Numbered from the stretch's first letter, positions 11,290 through 23,080 are shown. The stretch is DNA of 64,000 nt from Lumnitzera littorea (GCA_024138015.1 JAMXBB010000011.1:36843007-36907006), one strand, 5' to 3'. The notes: generated from the letters alone by a model not told the origin. Made by a program: numbers and translations.

Positions 11290-12480
11290 GACCAAGCTTA
11301 GGGTTGCTAGTCTTCGAGAGACACTCCCACCTAGGTTAGTAAGCCTAGTGAGGTATTGCCAGGTTTTTTAGATCGATCACAGCTTAGGTTTCCTAATCCC
11401 TGAGAGACATTCCGCCTAAGTTAGTGAGCCTAGTAAGGTACAACCAGGTCCTTTAGATCGAACCCAACTTAAGGTCGCTAGTCTCCGAGAGACGCTCTCG
11501 CCTAGGTTAGTGAGCCTAGTGAAGTACAACCAAGTCCTTTAGATTGATCCCAACTTAGGGTTATTAGTCCCTAAGAAACGCTCTTGCTTAGGTTAGTGAG
11601 CTTAATGAGGTACGACCAGGTCCTTTAGATCAATCCCATCTTAAGATTGTTAGTCCTTGAGAGATGCTCCCGCTTAGGTTAGTGAGCCTAGTGAAGCACG
11701 AGTAGGTCCTTTATATCGATCCCAACTTAAAGTTGTTAGTCCTCGAAAGATGTTCTTGCCTAGGTTAGTGAGCTCAGTGAGGCACAACTAAGTTCTTTAT
11801 TAAGGTTACTAGTCCCTAAGAGATGCTCCTACCTAGGTTAATCAGCTTAGAGAAGCACGACTAAGTTCTTTAGATCAATCGCAACTTAGGGTTGCTAGTC
11901 CCCGAGAGATGCTCCTGCCTAGGTTAGTGAGCTTAGTGAAGCATAACTAGGTTCTTTAGGTCGATCCCAGCTCAGTGTTGTTAGTCCTCGAGAGATGCTC
12001 CCACTTAAGTTAGTAAGCCTAGTGAGGCATGACTAAGTCTTTTAGATTGATTCTAGCTTAGGATAGCTAATCCTAGAGAGACGCTATTGCTTAGGTTAGT
12101 GAGCTTAGTGAGGCATGACCAGGTCTTTTAGATTGATCCTAACTTAGGATTTCTAGATTTCAAGGGATGCTCCTGTTTAGGTTAGTGAGCTTAGCGAGGC
12201 TTGACAAGGTCCTTTAGATCGATCCTAACTTAGGGTTCTTAGTCTCTAAGAGACGCTTTTGCCTAGGTTAGTGAGCCTATTGAGGTACGACCAGGTCCTT
12301 TAGATCGATCCCAACTTAAGGTTGCTAATCCTCGAGAGACGCTCCCGCCTAGGTTAGTGAGCTTAAAGATGTATGAATCAGTTCTCCAAATCAATTCCAA
12401 AGTAGGGTTACTTATCCCTCAAAGACATTCCCACCTAGGTTAGTGAGCCAAGAAAGGCACGACTAGGTTTCATTTCTTCA
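11290..12480 (+). repeat. T1 minisatellite block 2, 14 units of about 86 bp
   Basis: The anchor CCTAGGTTAGTGAGCCTAGT occurs in 14 variant copies at 80-90 bp intervals from about 11,331 to 12,434. Each unit continues with GAGGTACGACCAGGTCCTTT and AGATCGATCCCAACTTAGGG, then a GTCCCCGAGAGACGCTCCCG-like stretch. Divergence between units is about 10-20% by eye. It sits between relic gag and the 3' LTR, where Tat/Ogre elements are known to carry tandem repeats that can seed satellite DNA. Confidence 0.85.
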
Positions 12481-12591
12481 CCAAATCCCTAGTAAATCGA
12501 GTTTAGGATAATTAATTAGTCGTTTTAAAGTCATCCTAAGGGTAAAAATAATGTCTCTTTGTCTTTGTGGCAAACTTTTGTTCAAACTTTG

Positions 12592-12608
12592 CCCCAAAGA
12601 GGGACAGT
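12592..12608 (+). other. T1 polypurine tract before the 3' LTR
   Basis: CCCAAAGAGGGACAGT directly precedes TATAGATACTTAATTTTTA, a decayed form of the TGTAGACACCTAATTTTT start seen intact at 61,363. The AAAGAGGGA run is the expected plus-strand primer of an LTR element. Confidence 0.6.
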
Positions 12609-13040
12609 TATAGATACTTAATTTTTACTCTCTTTATTTTATTTTATTTTATTTTCTCAAGGGATCGTAAATTAGGAAAAGCACAAAAAAATAGAAAATT
12701 AAAGAAAATCCAAAAAAATTAAGAAATTTAGAAAAATACAAAAAAAGTACTAAAATAAGAAAAAGCATAAAAAAAAGAAATTTGGAAAAATATCAAAAAA
12801 TAGAAAATCTAGAAAAAAACACAAAAAATAAGAAATTTAGAAAATAATAAAAAAAATTAGAAAATTGAAAAGTCACAGAAAATTGAAAAGTCACAAAAAA
12901 TAGAAGATTTTAGGGAATAACAATTTAATATGATAGATTTTTTAAAATTTAAAATAAGTTGAGAAGTTGCGCTGTTGGGTCTAAGTTTAAATTTAAATAT
13001 AGCCTAAGCTGACTTAATCCTTATTTACAATTAAAGTATA

Positions 13041-13115
13041 GGCCAACGGCCTAATGAATAAACATTCGGACTTTGTATTGGGCTTGGGCATGAGGTTAGT
13101 GGTTCGAATCTTTGC
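13041..13115 (+). promoter_or_regulatory. tRNA-like A-box/B-box stretch in the T1 3' LTR
   Basis: GGCCAACGGCCTAATGAATA resembles a pol III A box (decayed), and GTGGTTCGAATC at 13,099-13,110 is a perfect B-box core (GGTTCGAATC). The same arrangement, with a better A box, is present at 61,664-61,744 in another LTR of the group. No acceptor-stem pairing is evident, so this is not a functional tRNA gene. Confidence 0.5.
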
Positions 13116-13653
13116 AAAGGCATAAAGGTCTTCTTTTATTTTTTTAACTAATACACTGAGGAACTACCACGTGTTAGGATCTTATTATGTCACATATCTT
13201 GATATGTGGTAGCACCGGATTGGTTGATGTTGACATGGCACCCTATAGCACGTTACGTCAATTGCCATGTATCACGTAATAACACGTGGCACACGACCAT
13301 TAGACCATGTGACTGAGGTGGCGCCACGTTAACACTCTTTTCCCTTCATTTCCTTCTTTTTTTCTCTCCCTTTCTCTCTCTTTTCCCCGATTTTCCTCTA
13401 CTTTCCCCAGCCAAAACAACCTACCCCCTTTACTTTGGATCCAATTTCGACACAAATCTCACACATAAGCACTTAATTTCTTGCTTCAATCTTATACCTT
13501 ACATGACCTACTTCGAATTGGCACCAAAAATGTGTTCAGACTCAATCAAATGAGCATTCAAATCAAGCTCCAAAATTCGAAAAAAACTGGAATTTTGAAA
13601 ATTTTCTTTTAATTTAAATCCAAGCTTTCCTTGTTTTCCGAGGTGTTTTCGTG

Positions 13654-13661
13654 TATAAAAA
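13654..13661 (+). promoter_or_regulatory. TATA box of the T1 3' LTR
   Basis: TATAAAAA about 1.05 kb into the LTR, followed 25-35 bp later by GGCTCATTGCAAGACACACA, a plausible transcription start region, and then by a C/T-rich leader. Confidence 0.55.
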
Positions 13662-15249
13662 GGGTATTGGGGGGCTCATTGCAAGACACACAAGCTGCAA
13701 CTCTCACATACAAGCTCTTTCTCTCCTCAAATCACTCTCTCTCTCTCTTCGAGTCTCTCCCTCTCGTCACTTTCAGTCGAGTCCACCACCACGATCGAGA
13801 CCTCCACCACTCAAGCTTCCAAACCCGACCACCTTCGCCCTTAATCGTGGCCTCTACTACTCGCCACCAATTTGTCGCCGTTGCCAAACCCTAACTACCA
13901 TACTCTTCCCTCTCAAACTACCACCTTCGACTACCTTAAGACCAAACTAACCTTACAACCTAGCTCTTCGCCACCCAAAACCCTTATCCATACATCTCCT
14001 TCACCCCCAACTACCACCACACTAAAGACCCTAGGATCACCGACGGTCGCCACCTTAAACAACCACCAAACGTCCACTCTAAGCCGTGGCATTGGTTCTA
14101 CCCCTACTATTCTTAATCTAAAACACATAAAACACTTCTTTCCCCTTCAATTTAGCAATTGAATGAAGAAGAACGACCTCAAGTAGTTGATTTCCTCTTC
14201 TTCTCCAATTTGAAGTTGACCTGGATCTAAGACTTGACTCGATGACCCATGAACCGACCCGAGATCCACTCCAGCTGACTCGAACTATATCCACTTCCTG
14301 GTATGATTCTCTTTGGATTTGTTTTTTCATATTATTTATTTATTTTGTTTACTTATTTGTTTGTTTATTTTTTTTTAATGTAAATGTAAAAAAAAGGAAA
14401 AAAAGAAAAAAAAAAGAGAAAGTAGTTTATTTATTTATTTAATTTTTTAGTTTAATAGATAAAATAAAATAAAAACAAAAAAATAAAAATAAAATAAAAG
14501 AAAAAATAAATAATTTAAGTAATAAAATTTTTTTTATTATTAGAAAAATCGAGTTTTCAAAAATAATAAAAAAAATAAATGGACCTTTTGCAATTTAGGG
14601 CATTTTAGAATTTTTCAAAAATAAATAAAAATCCAATTTAGGACCTTCCGGTTTAGAAATTTCCTTAAATAAATCAAATAGAGTAAAACGTAAACTTAAT
14701 CGTTTTTTCAAATTAAAAAAAAAATCAATCCATTGAAATTTTACAAAGAGAACTACGTACGTCTAATTTCGAATAGTGGGTACATAAGTACCTATGGGGC
14801 GACAGTAAAAAAAAAACTTGATTTTGATTTTTTAGTTTAGATTACTTTGTTTATCCAATTAGAGTAACAAATAATTGAGTTCTATTTCACATATTTAAAA
14901 GGTGATTTTTAAGGTTAAAATTAAATTTGAAAAGATAATGGTACCTGTAAGGGTTTAAAATTCATAACTCTCGAATCTAGATCTCTTGCTTCAAAAATCA
15001 TTTTTTAAAATTGGTTTAATCAATAGACTAGTAGTTAAGTTATAACTAATCCACCAAATTGGTTATAACTTAATTTTTTTTCCCGACTACGGTCGAGTGG
15101 CGACTCCAAAGTGATTTCAAAATATAAAAAGAATCGGTTTTTCTTTAAATTCTAGTCGAGAGTCAGTGTTAAACCGGTAGGGTTTAATACTGGTCGGTTT
15201 AACTAACACTTTATTTTAAAAACTGGGAAGTGAAAAACCAGGCTTGACA

Positions 15250-16376
15250 GATTTGAAAATCAATCAAAATAAATTCCTTATGAAAAATCCGTTGTGCATG
15301 TACATTCTTTGTTATTTAGTTGTTATGGGGTTGCTTTAATTAATTCATGAACAAATTAGATCAATTTGGTTTTGAGCTTGACAACTACAAATTTGGCCTA
15401 AGGTGTAGGTTAAATAAATAGAATGACATAAAATGTAGAGTAAAAAAGCTATTTGCTTAGTGGTACAAGTGTATGTATTAGATAGAAAGGTAGGGAGTTC
15501 GAGCCATTGTAAGTATAAGTTGTGCTTAATTTCACCACCGTTGACTACCTTCTCTCCCTACCATGCAACGGCACTAAACACTACGCCTTATTCAATTTTG
15601 ACTTTACCATTATATTTAGAACCACCAAAAACCCCTAGCCATATCCTTCCTCTTGCAATGAACCACCCTTAATTGGATCGGCCAATAGTTGAATTTTTCA
15701 AAAAATAAAAATCTTTGATTAGTTTCTTTTTCTAAAAATTAGGTTTTCTTAGTTTTTCAAATTTGGGTAAATGAAAATTAGGGTTTTCTTAGGATTTTTT
15801 TTCTTAATAAAAAATAAATAGCCTAAAAACATAAACCTAGCTGCTTTTCAAAAATAAAAATAGCCAATGCACTAAAGTTTTCTAAAAAAAATAGAATCAC
15901 ATTGGTTTAATCCCGACTAGTAGTATATATTCACCTCCAAGGTAACCATAAATTTTTTTTTTTTGGGAAATTTGTAACAAAAATCATTTTCATACATTTT
16001 TTCACATTTTTACATATATTTTCATTTTTAGAAAAATTACAAAAAAAACACCCATTAGTTATTTTTTTCTAATTTCTACATGGTAACTTTGTTTTAATAG
16101 GTTAGCCCCCTAATTTAGAATTTCTGGTTAATTTTTTGAATTTTTTTTTAAAAATTCGTTGACTAATGGCTAAATTAATGTTTTTCCACCTAAAAAACCC
16201 TAATCTTACCTTTTACCAATTTTCATTGATTGGTGACTCCAATTGATTTTTCAAAAATATTTTTCAATATTTTTGAAAGAAAAATGTTTTTCCTTTTTTT
16301 TATATTGAGTAATTTATATTAAGTGAGCTGAGCTTAGTATAAATTAAATTAAAGAAAATCAACATAGAGCTCGATA
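15250..16376 (+). mobile_element. T2: LTR fragment of the T3 family (plus)
   Basis: 15,840-16,376 aligns with the last part of the T3 LTRs read on the opposite strand (17,597-18,200 and 34,809-35,350): shared TACATGGTAACTT, TTAATAGGTTAGCCCC, ACCAATT...GATTGGTGACTCC and ATTAAGTGAGCTGAGC...TATAAATTAAATTAA. It ends GAGCTCGATA where T3 ends GGACTCGACA. 15,250-15,840 holds a tRNA-like stretch but no clear match to the T3 U3. No PBS follows the end, so this is a truncated 3' or solo LTR next to T1. Confidence 0.6.
15451..15520 (+). promoter_or_regulatory. tRNA-like A-box/B-box stretch in T2
   Basis: TTTGCTTAGTGGTA (A-box like) followed 37 bp later by GGGAGTTCGAGCC (B-box like). Organisation and spacing match the tRNA-like stretches in the other two LTRs of this group. 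Confidence 0.4.
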
Positions 16377-16489
16377 AGCATTACTTCTAATTATTATTAT
16401 ATTCATAGTGTCATACTTTTTCAAAAACTGAAGTTTGGCTTATATTAATATAATACATTATGCTTAACACTTTACTAATTGTTATTGTA

Positions 16490-17131
16490 GGTTTAGAAGG
16501 CCGTAACCACATCTAAAACTCCTACGTCCATCAAAAAGTAGTTCAAGAGCCCAAACTTAGATGGATTCGTATGGTAGATTGAAAAAAAACAAGTAACATG
16601 TGTATGCTACTGAACGCCTTTGTACAACCAATTATGACTCTATTTAGCTGCTATTATCCTATGAGCAATACTATACTCTTAAATCTTATTAACATTATTT
16701 ATGTACTGGCAAACTTTATAGAAGAGTCGTTGCTCCTCTGTACCTTCGCAGCAACGGAGGCCAAATTACTTATCTACTTTTTCTTCTTTTCTCTTCTATT
16801 TTATGTTGCATCAATGTTGGACTCACATTATAAGTTCTACGATGCTTAACATTAGCATGGAAGATACTACAAATGAAGCTGTGAAGCTTAACATGAAAGC
16901 CGATAGCATACTTATTCTTATATCATAAGGCTAGGACATAGCCATCATCCCAAGCATCTCGATCCAGTGTTCAGAATAGCAGTTCTTATGCTTTAACATT
17001 AAAGAAAAGAAGGCAAATTGCTCAGATAAGCTGAAGTACGAAGACCACCAGTGATATTGCCAACGAAACTTTTCGTGAACTACTAGTTTACCAATTCTAG
17101 CACTTGAGAGGAAATGAGGTGGATGTAGATG
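16490..17131 (+). pseudogene. hAT transposase relic 1, upstream segment
   Basis: Matches, in opposite orientation, hAT relic 2 at 60,104-60,340 and 55,980-56,168 (shared GGATTCGTATGGTAGATTG-like, CTGCTATTATCCTA, AGCAGTTCTTATGCTTT and GAGGTGGATGTAGATG stretches). Decayed frames give VASMLDSHYKFYD, like the LDPRYK motif of hAT transposases, then KKRRQIAQ and NETFRELLVYQF-HLRGNEVDVD, which leads in the family to the WW motif and the dimerisation domain. Many stops. The segment ends exactly at the target duplication of the X solo LTR and resumes at 40,349. Confidence 0.6.
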
Positions 17132-17596
17132 CATCATAACCCTGAGGGAGGGGTTGAGTTGTGATAGTATTGCTATATAATATGTAAAGATCCAATATTA
17201 AGTGCCCCCCTTGATCAAGGGCCTTCGGCATACAATATGAGGCATTATACATCTACAACATTCTCCTAGTAACTAACATTAAGTAATAGCAGAGCATATA
17301 AATTAAGGTTATATTATCCAATTAATTACTAACATAACATAGATAAGAGGGAATATCAGGTTTTCCTTAAATTAGTTATATAAAATTGAAATAAATCATC
17401 ATTAGTAGTTTGAGCTACTTAACAAGCTAAAAATACTTAATAATGGAGAATAAAAAGAGTTTAATAATAAATAAATGGTTTGCTCGAGCTCTCGACTTCT
17501 CCATATCCCATAATCTTAAGCTGGTGCTACTGACCTCAGGCATTCTATGGCTCGGCTATAACCATAAGTCTTGCTACAAAAATAAACTATAGGGGG
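17132..17596 (-). mobile_element. X solo LTR, 3' piece (minus), split by T3
   Basis: On the minus strand this ends CTCAGGGTTATGATG, close to the CAGGTTGTGACA end at 51,097. It shares TATATGCTCTGCTATTACTT and CCCTTGATCAAG with 50,900-51,050, and its CCCCCTATAGTTT start continues the sequence broken at 37,260. Flanking AGATG (17,127-17,131) matches GGATG at 40,349-40,353, a 4/5 target duplication, and hAT sequence is restored across the gap. Total LTR length without T3 is about 3.55 kb. Confidence 0.65.
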
Positions 17597-18284
17597 TGTC
17601 GAGTCCTATTTCAATTTCCCTAATTTAACCTATATCAAACCTAGCCTACTTAATATAAGTTACTTGACATTAAACTAAAGAAATATTTTTCTAAAAAAAA
17701 TTTTAAAATTGGAATTACCAACCAGTTCAATTGGTAAAAAATGAAATTAGGGTTTTCGATTGGAAAAACCTTAATTTGACCACCAATCTACAAATATTCT
17801 AAAAATAAATGATTTTTAGAAAATTAAATTAGAAAAACCAGGTTTAGGGGCTAACCTATTAAGGCTAAGTTACCATGTAAAAGTTAAAGAAAAATTGATG
17901 GGCTTTATTTTTATAATTTTCTAAAAAATTCTAAGAATATACTGAAATATACAAAATATAACTAAACTGATTTTTAATTTTTTTTTATTGTGAATTTCTA
18001 AGAAAAAGGGAAAAAAGTTTTTATTTTTTATGCGGTTGCCCTGAAGGTGCCTATGTACCCGCTAGTCGTGATCAAATCAGGCGTAATTCTTTTTTTATAA
18101 AATATTTAGTAGGTGAATTATTTTTATTTCGAAAACCGGGCTAAGTTTATGTTTGTTTAAAAATTTATTATTAAAAAAAACCTAAGAAATCTAATTTCAC
18201 CGAATTAAAGAAAAAGCTTAACTAACTAAATCTTTTTGAAAAACTCGGTTAAGATTTTTTTATTTTGTAAAAACACTACGTGTC

Positions 18285-18590
18285 AAAAGATATCTTTTCT
18301 AAATCCTATATGCAAGATCTATTAAGATACGCTCTAGATACGTATATCCATGCATATCTTTTCCAAATCTTAACCATAAGATACGTTAAGATACAATCTA
18401 GATATATATCTTAATCTAGATACTTATCTTCACATGTATCTTTTTTAAAATCTCAACTGCAAGATACGTTGAAGAGATGATCTAGATATGTATCTTTTCT
18501 AAATTTCAATCGTAAGACGTATCTTGTACATATCTTAACTGCAAGATATTTAAATCCTAACTGTAAGACACGTTGAAGATACGTTTATTT
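18285..18590 (-). repeat. Degenerate about 65-bp repeat with GATACGTATC cores in the T3 3' LTR
   Basis: Four to five units combining CAAGATACGTT, GATCTAGATA and GTATCTTTTCTAAAT. The second LTR carries the same block at 35,505-35,845, so it predates insertion. Several cores are self-complementary (AGATACGTATCT-like). Confidence 0.6.
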
Positions 18591-19830
18591 TTTTAGAAAA
18601 CATGATTTTACTAAAAACGCAATTTAACTAAATTTCATAGAAAGTAGGAATTATCTAGAAAAAATATAGAAGATGAAAATAAAATAAATAATAAAAAAAC
18701 CTATACTTGAACAAAAATAGATTAGTAAAAAGCAAACAATAAAACTAACTAATAAAATAAATAACTAATAAATAAAAAATAATAATTTTTTACCTAAACT
18801 GTTCGAGTTGCATGTGATCGCCATATTCGTGACCGTCGGTGTGTCGTGCTCGTTCTCGTGCGTGGTGTGTCCTCGTAGGGTAATTATGTATGCAACGTTG
18901 ATTTTGGATCGTATGGTGCTGTGTTGAATCAAGTGAATGTGTGTGTAGGTGATAGTGGGGGAATTGTTGTGCGGTTGATCAGGCATGGAGTTGGACTTCG
19001 GCATGGATCTATGCAGTGGTGTGTGTGATTTATTTGATTAAGGGCATGCGATTAGTTGTTGCGGCATGTCCTTGTTAGTTAAGAGCAAGGATGTTTACAT
19101 GAAGTGAGATGGCGGTTATTGTTGATTTCGGATTACGTCAGGGGTTATTTGAGTTTATGTTGTGGTCAGTGAGATGAGTTAATCGTAGTCGTGGGCTTGT
19201 GCACGTGTCCAAGCAATGAGTGCAGTACGTAGGTAAGTGTGGCAGGGACTTGGATTCTAGTCAAGAACTTTGTATGTTGCAACTATGGAAGGTAAAGGAT
19301 TGTGCAAGTGGACATTGCAAGAGTTGTCGACTTGGAATTGGTGACGTTGGCGTATGTTAGTGAATTTGAGGTGTTGGTCGAGGATTGGATTTCGTTAAGG
19401 GAGTGTCGGCGTGTATAGGAGATCATTGCTTATGGAGATTGGAATGTAACATGGAATGTTTTTTATGGGCGTTCAATTAGCAAGGGGGTAGCGTAGAATT
19501 GTAGCTTTGGCTAAAGTTAGGGAGTTAGATTTCGGCATACGTGAATCTGGCCAGACATATTTGTGAATTGCGTGGCGGTGAGGGGCGTTGGTTAGGTTAT
19601 TGATTCGGTTGCGTCAGAGGATTGAGGGGCTAATTAACTTTCAATTCATATGAAGAGTTATGGGTTCGTCAGTGCTTGAAGGTTGCAGCAGTTCGGAATT
19701 TGGTAAAGGGGTTCGGCTTTTGTGTATGGAGATTAGACTTGTTGTGTTTTGTGAATTGTGGTAGTGCGGATGAAACGTGTTTGGGGAATTGTGTACTTAA
19801 AAAAAGTCTCTAATGTTACGTACCAACTAG

Positions 19831-19841
19831 CTATTTATAAA
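19831..19841 (-). promoter_or_regulatory. TATA box of the T3 3' LTR
   Basis: Minus strand TTTATAAATAG, a canonical plant TATA box about 740 bp from the LTR start. The equivalent sequence is deleted from the 5' LTR. Confidence 0.55.
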
Positions 19842-20189
19842 CCTAAAATCGAATCTTTCGTATCGTTTTAATTATAGATTTGATCGAAAGATACAAAAGA
19901 TACGATAATGATTTCTTGAGATTTGACCTAGCTTCTAGAAACCCTTTCTTATCGTGGGCTTTCTATTTTTTGGGCTCGATTCAATCTAATTTCATTTAGC
20001 CTAATAGTCCACTTAATAAGTTATAAATCTAATGTAGCCCAATATAATTTAGATAAAAAATCTATTTTATATCGGACTAGATTAAAATTATTTTAATAAA
20101 CCCTAATTCTCCAACGACTTAAAAATTTATTAAATTAATCACACATCGTTATCCAATTTGATTTTAAACGATCTAATGCGACTCGGCTC

Positions 20190-20420
20190 GACATAACTCA
20201 ACTTGATAAGATTTGACTTGAATGGACTCGACTCAATATAATTTAAGTTGACTCAATATGATTTGACTCATCCTGACTGGACTCGACTCGATACGATATG
20301 ATTCGACTTAACTTGATTCGATTCGTCTTGACTAGATTCGACTCAACTTGACTAGATTCGACTCGATATGACTTGATTTGATACAATTGGATTCGATATA
20401 ATTTGACTTGACTTGATTCT
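20190..20420 (-). repeat. GACTCGACTTGAT-type minisatellite in the T3 3' LTR U3
   Basis: A run of 10-15 bp variants built from GACTCGA, GACTTGA and GATTCGA. It is repeated in the 5' LTR at 36,905-37,132. Followed on the plus strand by a T-rich tract and the LTR edge. Confidence 0.65.
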
Positions 20421-20579
20421 ATTTTTTTTTTTAATTTTTAATTTTTCCTTTTTTTTTTCTTTTAATTTTCTTTTTTTTTAATTTTTTAATTTTCTTATTT
20501 TTTGTTTTGTTTATTTTTTAACCTGCCTCAACTAATAGTGAAAATGAAAATGAAAATGGTAAAAAATGAGCTGTTTACA

Positions 20580-20593
20580 GCTACCCCTCTTTA
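20580..20593 (-). other. T3 polypurine tract
   Basis: Minus strand TAAAGAGGGGTAG ends directly at the LTR start TGTAAACAG. It defines this LTR as the 3' LTR and the element as minus-strand. Confidence 0.7.
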
Positions 20594-20671
20594 TAGTGAA
20601 ATTCGATTAGAACTTTGCTACAAGACCTGACTTCTTGATTCGCTTAAACTATATATATAAAGAAAATAAAT

Positions 20672-22039
20672 TGTGAATATTCCAGTAAGTATATTGGGTC
20701 GGAATCAGATAATATAGAGCAAGTAAGGTTGTCGATCCTTCGAGGACTAAGAAATTACTAATCTTATGCTAGTTGTTAGCAATATTTAGGCAATCAAAAG
20801 TAAATTAACTAATCTAATAATTATACTAAAACTATTGAAAAGAAAATAACTATAAAATATTTAAAACTAAGCAATCAATTAAGAATTGGAGGAAAACAAA
20901 ATCTACCATAGATTATGCAAATCAAATTGTTATCATGTTATATAGATTAATAGCTATATGGCCATTCAAGTGAAATTATTATACCTTAAAACTTAAGGAC
21001 TTAAACCTCTAATTAATCTGTCAGCTCCCACATTTCCAATTAATAGTGGACTCTAAATTACAATCATATACCTCCTGATACTACGATTGTCTAATGTCAT
21101 AAATCAATTATCCCTAATGTTTTAGTGAATAATTAATCACTAAATATCACATTATCTCTAGATAATTTCTAATTAATTCAATTAACGCTGCTTTCACATT
21201 AATCAATCAAATTAATCGAGAATTTCTAACAAACCCTATATCAACTCCCGTATCGCTAGGGTTTCTAAGAATTATAATCAATTAGGCAACTATAATCGAA
21301 ATCGTAGAAATTGCAATCATGAATCATCAATGTATCTATCAATCCTATAACATGAATACAATTCTCATCTTTACTACCTAAGATTTCATCAATTCCCACA
21401 AATAAAATTAACTAGCCATGGAATTTGAAATGAAAGCACAATTACTAATTGAAATTACAAGGACATTCATAATTGAAAGTAAGAATAAATTACAGAATTG
21501 CATAAATATAAATAAAATAGATGTCACCAATTCTGTAATATAAAAGAGTAAACTTCAAATGCAACTTCAAAATTAATATCCATAGCAAAAGTAAAATCTT
21601 CTCAACGATCCAAGCAATTTTACAAAAGAATTCTTCAAGAACTATCTACTAACTGTTCTAAGACTCTCTAATTCTAAAGAGGACGTAAAAGTTCTCTAAA
21701 TTATGAAACTCATGACTATTTATAAAGAATACTAGGATTGGCTTTCGCAAGGTAATTTTTTCATAAAGGCTAGCCATGAAGGTTGATGGCGTAGACTCCA
21801 AAGCTGCCGGTATTTAGTATAGGCCGGCTGTCTTCAATTCCAATTGTACCGTGGCTTACTTCAGCTTCTTCATTTGCGTAAAATTCCTCTAAATTAATCG
21901 TATTTCCACTTTGAATCCTCTAATACCTCAAATGTCTAAATGAAAATACTTAAGTGTCAATTCTTAATGATTTCTATAAAATCAATAATAATTCTCTCTA
22001 ATTCGCTCATTAAAATATGAATAAAATATGCCTTTATCA
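20672..22039 (-). mobile_element. R-like LTR nested in the T3 3' region (minus)
   Basis: On the minus strand it starts TGATAAAGGC. Its organisation resembles the R LTRs: on the plus strand TATAGAGCAAGT, GTCGATCCTTCGAGGACT, runs of AATTAACTAA, and CTCCCACATTTCC in the position of the R-family ACCGGA landmarks. Identity to R copies 1 and 2 is low, so it belongs to a related family. The left edge is uncertain by a few bases and no target duplication was found. Confidence 0.45.
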
Positions 22040-23080
22040 GATCTCTTCAAGATTAGAACTTTGTTTTGGTGGATGATCTAAAGACGATAGATCTCTTCAA
22101 GATTTCAAAAACTTCCTTTGGTAGATAACCAAAAGAGAATAGATTTCTTCGAGATTCCTAAAATACTTGCTTTGGTGGATAATTCGAATAGGATAGATCT
22201 TTTCGAGATTCCAAAAAACTTGACTTGCTTTAATAATCCAAAGAGGATAAATTTCTTCGAGATTTCCTTTGACTCGATTTGAAGAGGACAGATCTCTTTG
22301 AGATTCATATTGGTGATCTGAAGAGGATAGATCTCTTCGAGATTCTTGTTTTGTTTTGGTAATCCGAAGAGAATATATCTCTTCAAGATTCCTTATTTTA
22401 TTTAATCCAAAGAGAATAGATCTCTTCGAGATTTCTTGTTTTGTTTAATCCGAAGAGGATTGATCTCTTCGAGATTTATCTTAACTTGGTTTAATCCGAA
22501 GAGGATAGATCTCTTCAAGATTTATCTTAACTTGGTGGAGAATCCGAAGAGGATAGATTTCTTCGAGATTTCTCTTGATTTGGCGAATAATCCGAAGATG
22601 ATAGATCTCTTTGAGATTTGTTTTGACTTAGTGGAGAATCCGAAGAGGATAGATTTCTCTAAGATTTGTTTTGATTTGGTGGATAATTCGAAGAGGATAG
22701 ATCTTTTCGAGATTTCCAAAAAACTTTCTTTAATGAACGATCTGAATAAGATAGATCTCTTTGAGATTTGTTTTGATTTGGTGAATAATCCGAAGAAGAT
22801 AGACCTCTTCGAGATTCGTTTTGATTTGGTGGACAATCCGAAGAGGATATATCTCTTTGAAATTTGTTTTGATTTGGTGAATAATCCGAAGAAGATAGGT
22901 CTCTTCGAGATTCGTTTTGATTTGGTAGAGAATTCGAGGAGGATAGATCTCTTTGAGACTCGTTTTGACTCAGTAGAAAATTCGAAGAGGATAGATCTCT
23001 TTGAGATTCGTTTTGACTCAGTGGAGAATCTAAAGAGGATATATCTCTTTAAGATTTGTTTTGCTTGAAAGGATAGATCT
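22040..23080. repeat. T3 minisatellite, about 22 units of mostly 48 bp, hairpin-forming
   Basis: Each unit contains CCGAAGAGGATAGATCTCTT then CGAGATTTGTTTTGATTTGG. CGAAGAG and CTCTTCG form a 7-bp stem around a 7-base loop. In the right half the period is 48 bp, so it stays open in frame: a plus-strand frame of 210 codons (22,436-23,068) with 16-residue repeats (RIDLFEICFDLVENPK) and a minus frame too. No start context or homology suggests a protein. It lies in the 3' region of T3, the same place as the T1 minisatellites. Confidence 0.85.

Larger units (their letters stand above)
5295..15249 (+). mobile_element. T1: gag-only Tat/Ogre-like LTR retrotransposon (plus), 5' truncated
   Basis: Assembled from a 5' LTR fragment (5,295-6,114) matching the end of the 3' LTR (14,450-15,249), a tRNA-Arg-type PBS at 6,118, a leader, relic gag (7,080-9,190), two minisatellite blocks, a purine tract and a full 3' LTR (12,609-15,249). 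PBS type, 2.6-kb LTR and tandem repeats between coding region and 3' LTR are known hallmarks of the Tat/Ogre branch of Ty3/gypsy. No protease, reverse transcriptase, RNase H or integrase is detectable in the 3.4 kb between gag and the 3' LTR, so this is a non-autonomous, gag-only derivative. The two LTRs agree at roughly 85-90% by eye, so insertion was old. The 5' LTR lacks about 1.85 kb, so no target duplication can be tested. Confidence 0.75.
12609..15249 (+). mobile_element. T1 3' LTR
   Basis: About 2.64 kb. It starts with TATAGATACTTAATTTTTA (originally TGTAGACACC) and ends GGCTTGACA. It contains an A-rich tract (12,650-12,920), a tRNA-like stretch (13,041-13,115), a TATA box at 13,654 with a C-rich leader downstream, and the 800-bp end shared with the 5' LTR. 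The serine/proline-rich open frames just downstream of the TATA box (13,631-14,160) have no recognisable domain and overlap each other in several frames. Confidence 0.75.
17597..20579 (-). mobile_element. T3 3' LTR (minus)
   Basis: 2,983 bp. On the minus strand it starts TGTAAACAGCTCATTTTTT (next to the purine tract) and ends GGACTCGACA. It has a TATA box (19,841-19,831), two minisatellites (20,190-20,420 in U3 and 18,285-18,590 downstream of the TATA box) and the end shared with T2. It keeps about 520 bp, including the TATA box, that the 5' LTR has lost. Confidence 0.8.

Noticed and set aside
13631..14162. Ser/Pro/Thr-rich plus-strand frames after the T1 LTR TATA box
   Set aside because: Three overlapping frames, no domain, no conserved start; best explained by the ACC-rich leader. 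The leader itself is kept as a finding.
22436..23068. 210-codon plus-strand frame with 16-residue repeats, and a 104-codon minus frame
   Set aside because: The frame is a by-product of a 48-bp tandem unit without stops; it runs antisense to T3, is open on both strands and has no flanking coding signal.
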